Part shown: one piece after another, positions 57,769 through 64,000 of the stretch
Layout: every line of letters starts with the position of its first letter
Position numbering within the stretch: the stretch's first letter is position 1
Assembly: GCA_016235555.1 (NCBI GenBank)
Contig: JACRKC010000009.1
Location: 41,163 to 105,162 of the forward strand
Origin: Verrucomicrobiota bacterium
Lineage (GTDB): Bacteria > Verrucomicrobiota > Verrucomicrobiia > Opitutales > Opitutaceae
Direction: 5' to 3'
DNA: 64,000 nt
The notes under the pieces: model-generated
Seen by the model: only the letters and a program-made list of their open reading frames with translations
Told to the model about the DNA's origin: nothing
Database searches by the model: none
Translations under genes and position numbers: made by a program

Positions 57769-59628
57769 ATGAAAAACGCGACCCCCAGCCAGCCCGAACA
57801 AAACCACAAATGGACACAAATCGACACGAATAGCCGAAGGCTCTCTTCAACATGCCTGGGGTTCCATTCGTGTGAGTTCGTGTTCATTCGTGGTTCAACT
57901 GGATTGTTCCGACTCGTCCGTGGCCTTGCCGCCTTGCTCATTGCGTCGGCCTTATCGTTCAACGCATCCGCCGCGTCCGAATCGCCGTCGCTCCTCCTGC
58001 AAAAGGGCATCTACGCCGAGGAGGTCGAGCGCAACCTCGAGTCCGCGATCAAGATCTACGAACAAATCGCCGCCGAGTCTGCCGCCAACCGCACCGTCGT
58101 CGCGCAGGCGCAGTATCGGCTGGCGGTGTGTTATCAGAAGCAGGGGAAGAAGGAGCAGGCGATCGCTGCTCTTAATGAATTGGTGCAGCAATATCCATCG
58201 GATGCCGACACAACCAAAAAAGCGCGGCATATGCTCGCGGACCTGGGTCAAACACCGTCTGAGGGCGTGGCGATTCGCCGGCTGCCCTCGGTGGCAGCCA
58301 ACTGGTTCATGGATCTGTCAGCCGACGGACGGTTGCTCGCCTATCAACCCGAAAAGTCCTTCGATCTGTTTGTCTGCGAGACTGCGACGGGGAAAACCTG
58401 GCCGGTTGCCAAAGGAGAGCGCGGGATGGAGCCTTGGCAGGCGACGATTTCACCTGATGGCACTCAAATCGCCTACACGATTAACGGCCTCGTGCTCTGG
58501 ATCGCGAAAACCGACGGGACGGAATCGAGAAAAACCCTAACCCGCGAAGGTAAGACTGGATCGTTTCAAACCATCGGATGGTCTCCTGACGCCACGCGCC
58601 TAGTCTGTATGTCAGTCGACACCAAGTCGACATCGGTTTCGGTGCTCAGTCTGAATCTGAGCACTGGCGAATCGCAGGAACACGCTCGCATCGCCAATAC
58701 GCAGCGATTGCGCGTGTTTTGCCTGTCGGCCGACGGGAATTATGTCGCGTTTCGACGCAACGAGGATGGGCGAAAAATCTTTCTACTCGATCTGCGCTCG
58801 GGCCGCGAAGAGGTTTTGATCGAGAAAGACGCGGTGGGCGTCGTCGGCTGGACTCTCGGCGACTCTAAAATTGTGTTTGTCAACAATCGATCCGGCGCGA
58901 GCCACGATCTTTGGGCGGTGGCCATCAAGGATGGCAAGTCTTCCGCGGAACCGGAGCTCATCATGAGCAATCTGGGCTTCGTGGAGCCATTCGTCACGCG
59001 CGATGGCCGTATCTATTACGCTGAAAAAAGTCGCGACCTGTGGGTGATGGAAGGATTTCTAACGAGAAAAGCGGTTCAGAAACTCGCCAGACCCAGCCCC
59101 AGCCCAGCCGCTTTGGATGAATTCCGCGGGCCGAACCATTCCATAGTCGATCGGAATCTCGGTTTCTCAGCAACGCTTCCTACCGGCTGGGAACTCAAGA
59201 GTGCCAATCGACGCGGCAGTCAAAGACCGATTACTACGATCGACCTCTCGGTTGCGGAGTTTCCTGACGCGCTGCCGAGACTGAGTCTCCACATCCGCCC
59301 CGATGGCGCACCCACAGCGCCCGCCGAAGTGGCTGCGATGCTGCGCAATTTTGCGGAAACGGTGGTGATCGCAGACAGGCAGAAAGAGAACGACCTCACC
59401 GACTACAAGAATCGGCCAACAAGCTATGCACTCAGAACTGTAGCAGGACGCGCCGCAATAAGTTGGGCCGCGGATTTTAAGAGAGGCGGCAAAACCTGGA
59501 CGGAATATCTGGCAGCGATTTACGGCGACAAACTCGCAACTGTAGCCCGTGTCCAAGTGCCGGCGGAGAAGGCTGACGATCTCCGCACTGCATTCGAGAG
59601 CTTGGTTGAGAGTGTGCGGCTTCCTTAG
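57769..59628 (+). CDS. PD40 beta-propeller protein, N-terminus carries a palindromic repeat
   Basis: A 619-residue exported protein. After MKNATPSQPEQ, residues about 12-43 (NHKWTQIDTNSRR…FVFIRG) are read from a palindromic repeat. Then the true signal-type helix follows (LVRGLAALLIASALSFNASA/A), a two-repeat TPR-like part (NLESAIKIYEQIAAESAA…VAQAQYRLAVCYQKQGKKEQAIAALNELVQQYP) and a TolB/WD40-like propeller of about 165-440 with PD40 motifs (DLSADGRLLAY, TISPDGTQIAY, GWSPDATRLV, CLSADGNYVAF). The C-terminal 170 residues resemble PsbP/DUF1795-type lipid-or-ligand modules only loosely. Function unknown; a signal-peptide n-region of about 48 residues is unusually long. Confidence 0.75.
   Translation: MKNATPSQPEQNHKWTQIDTNSRRLSSTCLGFHSCEFVFIRGSTGLFRLVRGLAALLIASALSFNASAASESPSLLLQKGIYAEEVERNLESAIKIYEQIAAESAANRTVVAQAQYRLAVCYQKQGKKEQAIAALNELVQQYPSDADTTKKARHMLADLGQTPSEGVAIRRLPSVAANWFMDLSADGRLLAYQPEKSFDLFVCETATGKTWPVAKGERGMEPWQATISPDGTQIAYTINGLVLWIAKTDGTESRKTLTREGKTGSFQTIGWSPDATRLVCMSVDTKSTSVSVLSLNLSTGESQEHARIANTQRLRVFCLSADGNYVAFRRNEDGRKIFLLDLRSGREEVLIEKDAVGVVGWTLGDSKIVFVNNRSGASHDLWAVAIKDGKSSAEPELIMSNLGFVEPFVTRDGRIYYAEKSRDLWVMEGFLTRKAVQKLARPSPSPAALDEFRGPNHSIVDRNLGFSATLPTGWELKSANRRGSQRPITTIDLSVAEFPDALPRLSLHIRPDGAPTAPAEVAAMLRNFAETVVIADRQKENDLTDYKNRPTSYALRTVAGRAAISWAADFKRGGKTWTEYLAAIYGDKLATVARVQVPAEKADDLRTAFESLVESVRLP
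57802..57895. repeat. Palindromic repeat inside the PD40 gene's first codons
   Basis: Left arm AACCACAAATGGACACAAAT, right arm inverse (ending GTTCATTCGTGGTT), about 25 of 30 arm positions match. The reading frame from ATG 57769 crosses it without stops. Confidence 0.85.
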
Positions 59629-59665
59629 CAAGCGCGCAACCGCGACGGCGCCGTTGAACCCTGAA

Positions 59666-59809
59666 TTGAAAATTCCGTTCAAAGAGTCCGCAGACGGAGA
59701 ACAGAGTCCAGCGCCGCTCATCGCGGCGCTGGTGCTCGTGGCGCTCGTGCCGGCGGTGGGGGTGCTGTGGTTCATGTCGGTCGCGATGCGCAACGAACGG
59801 CTCGCGGTG
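59666..59809 (+). pseudogene. Duplicated 5' fragment of the histidine kinase gene
   Basis: 144 bp aligned without gaps to 60633-60776, the first 48 codons of the complete kinase gene: same TTG start, LKIPF…QSPAPLIAALVLVALVPAVGVLWFMSVAMRNERLAV. The homology stops at 59809 and the two-gene hypothetical module on the minus strand begins 12 bp later. It codes only the N-terminal membrane segment. Confidence 0.85.
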
Positions 59810-59821
59810 CCGGCGCTCGGT

Positions 59822-60217
59822 TCAGCTTCGCTCATCCAGCGAACCGCAAAAATGGAGGAACGCCTGCTCTTCTTCACGCGTCGCCACCCCCGCGACGATG
59901 TGGCCGGCGAGGCTGCGCACGACGTAGGCCCGATCAGCCGGCAGTTGCAGGCGATGGATTACGTCGCGAATGATGGCCGCGAACGTATTGCCGTTGTAGA
60001 AACAGAAAGGCGCCAGGCGGTGGCAGCGGCGGCAGAGTTCCACGGCCTCATCGAGCCGCATCGCCTCACGATGCCGGCTGGCCCAAAGTTGCTTCGTTCG
60101 GTCATGTCCGTCGGAAGTCGGCTGGTGTTGCGCCTTTTTTGCCTCGCACAGCAGCGCGTTCTGCGCCGTCACGAATTCCCAAGTGTAGTCTGCCAGCCAT
60201 GCGCGGGTCAGCGCCAT
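59822..60217 (-). CDS. Conserved hypothetical protein, Cys/His-rich
   Basis: A 131-residue protein: WLADYTWEFVTAQNALLCEAKKAQHQPTSDGHDRTKQLWASRHREAMRLDEAVELCRRCHRLAPFCFYNGNTFAAIIRDVIHRL…RSLAGHIVAGV. The CRRCHRLAPFCFYNGN stretch is strikingly specific; C/H spacing might bind metal. I do not know a family name. A good Shine-Dalgarno (AAGGTGA) precedes the ATG, inside the end of the upstream gene. It follows the 63-residue protein gene with a 3-bp gap, so the two should be co-made. The pair looks conserved and intact. Confidence 0.55.
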   Translation of the reverse strand: MALTRAWLADYTWEFVTAQNALLCEAKKAQHQPTSDGHDRTKQLWASRHREAMRLDEAVELCRRCHRLAPFCFYNGNTFAAIIRDVIHRLQLPADRAYVVRSLAGHIVAGVATREEEQAFLHFCGSLDERS

Positions 60218-60220
60218 GAA

Positions 60221-60412
60221 TCACCTTGGTTTGGCCTTCCCGGCGGCCTTGATCTTCTTCAGTTCCTCCACCCCGGCGCTCTTCAGGAAACCTTTGCCCG
60301 TCCTGGCATACACTGGCTCCGCGGCGAAGCGGTCCTGAATCGACCGCGCGTCGGCCAACACCCGTTGGAAGACCGGGTCGTTCAGGAGTTTCGGATCAAT
60401 CGCCGAATTCAT
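60221..60412 (-). CDS. Small conserved hypothetical protein
   Basis: A 63-residue protein from ATG 60412: NSAIDPKLLNDPVFQRVLADARSIQDRFAAEPVYARTGKGFLKSAGVEELKKIKAAGKAKPR. Helical N-terminus, a conserved-looking ARTGKGFLKSAG loop and a lysine-rich tail. First gene of a two-gene unit with the 131-residue protein. The small-then-larger gene order and 3-bp spacing are toxin-antitoxin-like, but nothing in either protein identifies such a role. Confidence 0.5.
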   Translation of the reverse strand: MNSAIDPKLLNDPVFQRVLADARSIQDRFAAEPVYARTGKGFLKSAGVEELKKIKAAGKAKPR

Positions 60413-60632
60413 CGCCGCAACCCTAGCCGGCGGAGGCGGGTGCGCAATTACGCATTTCTGTCTCGTCGCCATTCTCCCGCACAACCCGGCGCCGCACGGA
60501 TGATCCAAGGCTGGTGGGCGACAATGGCGCACGAATTCGCAAAACGAACCCTTCCACTCGAAAACGTGAATCTCGGCCAGAATGGCGAGACCGCGGTCAC
60601 GTGCGTGCGGTAGGTTTCACTCCGGTCAGAAA

Positions 60633-63029
60633 TTGAAAATCCCCTTCACCAAATCCCACGGCGTAGCGCAGAGCCCAGCGTCGCTGATGGCGGCGCTGGT
60701 GCTCGTCGCGCTCGTGCCGGCGGTGGGCGTGTTGGGGTTCATGTCGGTCGCGATGCGCAACGAGCGGCTCGCGGTGGAGGCGCGGCTCACGGCGGTTTAT
60801 GCGAATCATCTCGCCGCGTTGCAGCCGCGCGTGACGGCGTTCGTGCGCGAGCGGCAGGCGGCGTTGCAGGCACACGTGGGCGGCGCGCCGGCGGAGACCT
60901 TCGCGGCCATCGTGCGGGCGAAGCTCGCGGATGGCGTGATCGTGACGGATGGCGCGGGGAAGGTGCTTTATCCGGCGTCGGCGGCGGCGGGTGCCGAGAT
61001 GCGCGTCGAGGAGACCGCAGAGTGGGCGCGAGCGCGAGAGTTGGAGTTTCAGAGAAACGATTTGGCGGGAGCGGCGGAAATTTACGGACGCATCGTGGAG
61101 TCGGGTCGCGAAGCGAACACGCGGGCGCGGGCGATGCAGGCGCAGGCGGTGTGCTGGTTGAAGGCGGGCGAGAAGGAGCGCGCGCTCGCGCGGCTGGCGG
61201 AACTGGCGGGCGATGCGAGCCTGCGCCACGCAGTGAGCGCGCAGGGCGCGTTGATCGGGCCGGATGCGCAGTTGTTGATTTTGAAGACGGTGAACGTAGG
61301 TCGGGCTTTACGCCCGACAGGTTTGTCGGAGGTGTCGGGGATAAACCCCGACCTACGTCGGACGTTCGACGCTTTGGTTGCCCACTTGAACGATTATGCG
61401 GACGCCGGGATGCCGGCGAATCAGCGGCGGTTTCTGATGCACGAGGTGAGCGTGCTGGCAGAAGGTAGGAGCCTGCTTGCAGGCGATACTGTGGCACGGG
61501 TCTCCCGACCCGGGGGGCCCGCGTCACCGCCGGACACGGGTCGGGAGACCCGTGCCACGCCAGAGCCATCGCCCGCCAGCGGATCGCTGCCAGACGCAAC
61601 ATTTCCCACCCTCGCGGCGGAGGATCTGGCGGCGGATTACTTGGAGCATGATCCCCCGCCGGCGACGGAGGCGAAGGTGGAGCGCGTTGACCCCAACACG
61701 CTTCCTGCGGGCGGGCATCAAACCGCGCGTTGGGGTCAACGCGCTCCACCTCGAACCGAAGCGTGGCTTCAACGCACGCCGCTCGCGAAGGTGTGGCGGC
61801 TGCCGAGCACCGACGGCACGGTCGTCGCGCTCTTCCGCGAGGAGCGGCTGCGGGAGGAGCTGACGAAGCAACTCGACGCGCTGGCGTTGCCCGACGTGCG
61901 CGTGAGCGTGCTGGCGCCGGGCGAGGCGGAGACGGCGCTGAAAAGGCCCGTGCCGACGCAGGACGCGGGCGAAGCGCTCCCGGGCTGGCGGCTCGCGCTG
62001 AGTTTCCGCGACGGCGATCCGCTGGCGGAGGCGGCGGCGCGGCAGGCGCGGTTCTATCTGTGGATGGGCGTGGGCGTCGTCGCGATCATCGGCGTGCTGG
62101 CGGTGATGGTGGCGCGCTACGTGGCCGCGCAGATGCGACTGGCGCGGCTGAAGGATGATCTGGTCTCCACGGTGTCGCACGAGCTGAAGACGCCGGTCGC
62201 CTCGATGCGCGTGTTGCTCGACACGCTGTCCGCGGGGCGAGAGCGCGACGAGGCGCACCGGCAGCGCTACCTGCATCTCGCCACGAAGGAAAACCAGCGG
62301 CTCGGCCACCTCGTCGAAAATTTTCTGGTGTTTTCGCGCCTGGAGCGCGGGCAGCAGCAGTTTCGGTTCACGGCGCTGCCGCCGCAGGAGATCGTGCGGA
62401 CAGCGATCGAGGCCCTCGGCGAAAAACTCACGGGACCGTCCTGCCGCCTCACCACGCACCTCGCGCCCGACCTACCGGCGATCCGCGGCGATGTCGACGC
62501 GCTCGCCACGGTGCTCATCAACCTGCTCGATAACGCGTGCAAATACACGAATGGCGAAAAACACATCGCGGTGCGGGTGTGTGCGGAGTTGTGCGGCGTT
62601 ATTCCGAGCGGACGAAAAACTTCGGAGGACTGGCCACAAAAGGCTCAAAAGGCACAGAAACGGAACGGTTCGGTTTTGAGCTTTGTGAGCCTTTTGTGGC
62701 CATCGCCAGTTTCGACTCATGCGGTTTCGGTCGTGGTCTTCGAGGTGACGGACAATGGCATCGGCATCGCGCCGGAGGAGCAGCGGCGAATTTTTGATCG
62801 TTTCTACCAAGTTGACCAAAGCCTGACGCGGCAAAAAGGCGGCTGCGGCTTGGGGCTCAGCATCGTGCAGTCGATCATCCGGGCGCACGGCGGCGTAGTG
62901 GAAGTCGAAAGTGAGCCGGGGCGGGGGAGCCTGTTTCGGGTGAAGATTCCCGTGGCGAATGCGCCGGGTGAGGCCCCGGCCGACGCTGTGACCAAACCCA
63001 ATCCGGTTGACCGCGGATTACACGGATAG
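60633..63029 (+). CDS. Sensor histidine kinase with several palindrome-derived segments
   Basis: A 798-residue membrane kinase starting TTG 60633. TM1 is LMAALVLVALVPAVGVLGF. A periplasmic region lies at about 40-470, and TM2 is FYLWMGVGVVAIIGVLAVMVARYV. The H-box is at H516 (STVSHELKTPVASM), the N-box at N634 (LINLLDNACKYT), G1 at D707 (DNGIGIAPEEQRRIFDRFYQVDQS) and G2 at GCGLGLSIV. Residues about 222-242, 278-316, 348-373 and 667-690 are encoded by palindromic repeats, and the last residues (NPVDRGLHG) by a fifth. The N-to-G1 spacing (73) is about twice normal because of the fourth. All catalytic boxes remain. It pairs with the regulator at 63115. Confidence 0.9.
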   Translation: MKIPFTKSHGVAQSPASLMAALVLVALVPAVGVLGFMSVAMRNERLAVEARLTAVYANHLAALQPRVTAFVRERQAALQAHVGGAPAETFAAIVRAKLADGVIVTDGAGKVLYPASAAAGAEMRVEETAEWARARELEFQRNDLAGAAEIYGRIVESGREANTRARAMQAQAVCWLKAGEKERALARLAELAGDASLRHAVSAQGALIGPDAQLLILKTVNVGRALRPTGLSEVSGINPDLRRTFDALVAHLNDYADAGMPANQRRFLMHEVSVLAEGRSLLAGDTVARVSRPGGPASPPDTGRETRATPEPSPASGSLPDATFPTLAAEDLAADYLEHDPPPATEAKVERVDPNTLPAGGHQTARWGQRAPPRTEAWLQRTPLAKVWRLPSTDGTVVALFREERLREELTKQLDALALPDVRVSVLAPGEAETALKRPVPTQDAGEALPGWRLALSFRDGDPLAEAAARQARFYLWMGVGVVAIIGVLAVMVARYVAAQMRLARLKDDLVSTVSHELKTPVASMRVLLDTLSAGRERDEAHRQRYLHLATKENQRLGHLVENFLVFSRLERGQQQFRFTALPPQEIVRTAIEALGEKLTGPSCRLTTHLAPDLPAIRGDVDALATVLINLLDNACKYTNGEKHIAVRVCAELCGVIPSGRKTSEDWPQKAQKAQKRNGSVLSFVSLLWPSPVSTHAVSVVVFEVTDNGIGIAPEEQRRIFDRFYQVDQSLTRQKGGCGLGLSIVQSIIRAHGGVVEVESEPGRGSLFRVKIPVANAPGEAPADAVTKPNPVDRGLHG
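61296..61356. repeat. Intragenic palindrome 1 of the kinase gene
   Basis: GTAGGTCGGGCTTTACGCCC… to …GGGGATAAACCCCGACCTAC. Same type as 4130-4187. Encodes about residues 222-242 (VGRALRPTG…DLR). Confidence 0.85.
61464..61580. repeat. Intragenic palindrome 2 of the kinase gene, nested
   Basis: The inner unit 61491-61558 has 21-bp exact arms (GTGGCACGGGTCTCCCGACC and inverse). Outer arms are AGCCTGCTTGCAGGCGAT on the left and a diverged inverse near 61566-61580. Encodes about residues 278-316. Confidence 0.8.
61676..61750. repeat. Intragenic palindrome 3 of the kinase gene
   Basis: Exact 22-bp arms: begins GGTGGAGCGCGTTGACCC and ends GGGTCAACGCGCTCCACC. Encodes about residues 348-373. Confidence 0.9.
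62631..62702. repeat. Intragenic palindrome 4 of the kinase gene
   Basis: TGGCCACAAAAGGCTCAAAA… to …GAGCCTTTTGTGGCCA. Same type as 57509-57583. Lies between the N-box and G1 box codons of the ATPase domain, residues about 667-690. Confidence 0.9.
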
Positions 63030-63092
63030 CACGGATGAAGGCTCCCAAATTCGAAGGTCTTTATCCGTGTTCATCTGTGCAATCCGTGGTTA
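63003..63092. repeat. Palindrome at the kinase gene end
   Basis: GGTTGACCGCGGATTACACG… to …TGCAATCCGTGGTTAA. The kinase stop TAG (63027-63029) lies in its left arm; the response-regulator gene begins 23 bp after its right end. Confidence 0.85.
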
Positions 63093-63114
63093 AAAAGTCT
63101 TTTGGATCGATCAA

Positions 63115-63798
63115 ATGAGCCGCGACAAGATTCTGATTATCGAAGACGACCCGACGATGCAGGAGGCGTTGCGGGATAATTTCGAGTTTGGCGGCTACGC
63201 GGTGCACGTCGCGAGTGATGGGCGCACGGGGCTCAACGCCGTCCTCGCCCACCAGCCGGATCTGATCCTGCTGGATATCATGCTGCCGGGGATCAACGGA
63301 TTCGATCTGTGCCGGCGGATCCGCAGCGAGGGGCTCACGATCCCGATCATCATGCTCACGGCGAAGAGCCAGGAGTCGGACGTGATTCGCGGCCTCGAGC
63401 TCGGCGCCGACGATTACGTGACGAAGCCGTTCAGCATCGACGTGCTGCTGGCGCGCGCCGGTGCCTGCCTGCGGCGACGGCGGCAGCCGCCGGGAACGGA
63501 GGTCGTGTTCGGCGACTGCCGTTTCGATCGGGCGGCGCTCAAGCTCTTCCGCGGCGGGCGCGAAGTCATCCTCACGCCGAAGGAATTCCGGCTGCTGGAT
63601 TATTTCGTGCGCAACGCCGGACGGGTGGTGACGCGCCAGCGGATTCTGGATGGCGTGTGGGGCGAGGAAATCATCGTGACGGAGCGAAGCGTCGACCGCT
63701 GCGTCGCCACGCTGCGGACCAAAATCGAGCCGGAGTCGCCGCACGGCCGCTTCATCAAGACGCTGCGCGATGTCGGGTATCGGTTCGATCTGCCGTGA
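63115..63798 (+). CDS. OmpR/PhoB-family response regulator
   Basis: A 227-residue regulator. The receiver domain has acidic pair ILIIEDD, phosphorylation site D54 in LILLDIMLPG, IIMLTAKS and K104 in YVTKPF. The C-terminal winged helix has LTPKEFRLLDYFVRNAGRVVTRQRILDGVWG, ERSVDRCVATLRTKIE and FIKTLRDVGYRF. It is the obvious partner of the kinase at 60633-63029 and is separated from it only by a palindromic repeat. Target genes are unknown; the neighbouring PD40 protein is one candidate. Confidence 0.95.
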   Translation: MSRDKILIIEDDPTMQEALRDNFEFGGYAVHVASDGRTGLNAVLAHQPDLILLDIMLPGINGFDLCRRIRSEGLTIPIIMLTAKSQESDVIRGLELGADDYVTKPFSIDVLLARAGACLRRRRQPPGTEVVFGDCRFDRAALKLFRGGREVILTPKEFRLLDYFVRNAGRVVTRQRILDGVWGEEIIVTERSVDRCVATLRTKIEPESPHGRFIKTLRDVGYRFDLP

Positions 63799-63800
63799 GG

Positions 63801-63846
63801 GAGCGGGCCGGACCTGATGGCGTTCGACGAAGGGCGGATCGAGTAG
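63801..63846 (+). repeat. Second copy of the DUF5069 gene 3' end
   Basis: 46 bp, 43 identical by eye to 57355-57400, the last 25 bp exactly. It includes the coding end PDLMAFDEGRIE and the TAG. No DUF5069 gene body precedes it; the response-regulator stop is 2 bp upstream. It forms a direct repeat of a gene end with about 6.4 kb between. Confidence 0.85.
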
Positions 63847-64000
63847 CGGCCGACGTGAAGAGGCCGGCCTCGTTACCTCGGCCGCTACGGGCGGCATGAG
63901 CAGGTGGCTGAGGCGGAACCACACGCGGTCGAGATGCGCGAAGCCGGGTAGCAGCCGAGGTAACGAGGCTGGTGGGCGATGTTAACCCAATCCCAGCCTC
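63843..64000. repeat. Palindromic repeat running out of the window
   Basis: GTAGCGGCCGA/TCGGCCGCTAC (63843-63888), and a second pairing of GCCTCGTTACCTCGGC (63867-63882) with its inverse GCCGAGGTAACGAGGC near 63953-63970. No gene is recognised here; the element may continue beyond base 64000. Confidence 0.65.

Noticed and set aside
59549..60613. A 354-codon plus-strand frame joining the kinase fragment to the strand opposite the hypothetical pair
   Set aside because: Only its first part (59666-59809) is real kinase homology; the rest is antisense to the two minus-strand genes.

Overview
The window is high-GC bacterial DNA (roughly 65 % G+C by eye). It most likely belongs to a verrucomicrobial (Opitutaceae-like) chromosome. 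The grounds are two tandem secreted ThuA-domain proteins, large TonB-dependent receptors (one with a carboxypeptidase-regulatory-like N-terminus), a CotH/lamin-tail surface protein with an Opitutaceae-style duplicated C-terminal domain, a PolyVal-type kinase-like protein and very abundant palindromic repeats. This assignment is inference from protein style; there is no rRNA in the window. I saw no rRNA, tRNA, CRISPR array, integrase or transposase gene.

Layout. 1-4250 is a decaying accessory strip: an unknown fragment, a cysteine desulfurase remnant, a kinase-like protein, an antitoxin-like small protein, a frameshifted HNH endonuclease and a PIN-toxin locus split by a 116-bp mobile element. 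4271-8292 holds a sugar epimerase and two ThuA proteins, divergent from a secreted DUF6454 protein. 8336-8993 is a MNT/HEPN toxin-antitoxin pair. 9183-10800 is recA plus a lipoprotein. 11039-15665 is an ABC ATPase, FtsX permease and HlyD adaptor export system. 15662-20295 is core metabolism and tRNA modification (pdxH, mnmE, mnmG, trmB). 20401-27084 is the complete F1Fo ATP synthase operon (atpB-E-F-H-A-G-D-C). 27236-29822 is feoA-feoB with a Cys-rich FeoC-like tail protein. 30109-32022 is a membrane-anchored TPR-like protein. 32623-33408 is nagB.

33619-41169 reads as a sucrose-use cluster: TonB receptor for outer-membrane uptake, MFS carrier for the inner membrane, GH13 sucrose phosphorylase, PfkB fructokinase and an AraC regulator. 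41300-44297 has an MFS protein, a glyoxalase-fold protein and ExoD. 44697-52426 (minus strand) is an operon of CotH/lamin-tail protein, VTC-domain protein, DUF4956 membrane protein and HlyD adaptor. 53429-56641 is a second large TonB receptor. 56939-63846 contains DUF5069, a PD40-propeller protein, a histidine kinase with its response regulator, and a two-gene hypothetical module sitting against a duplicated 5' piece of the kinase gene.

The most striking signal is a set of more than twenty palindromic repeats, many nested one inside another. One 116-bp element occurs twice in opposite orientation, each copy flanked by its own 9-bp direct repeat; at the PIN locus this lets the pre-insertion sequence be rebuilt base by base. 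Several palindromes lie inside genes without breaking the frame: four in the histidine kinase plus one forming its C-terminus, one in the MFS carrier, one ahead of the signal peptide of the PD40 protein, and a half-copy in the VTC tail. This resembles the protein-invading palindromic elements of Rickettsia. It is the best candidate here for something not previously described.
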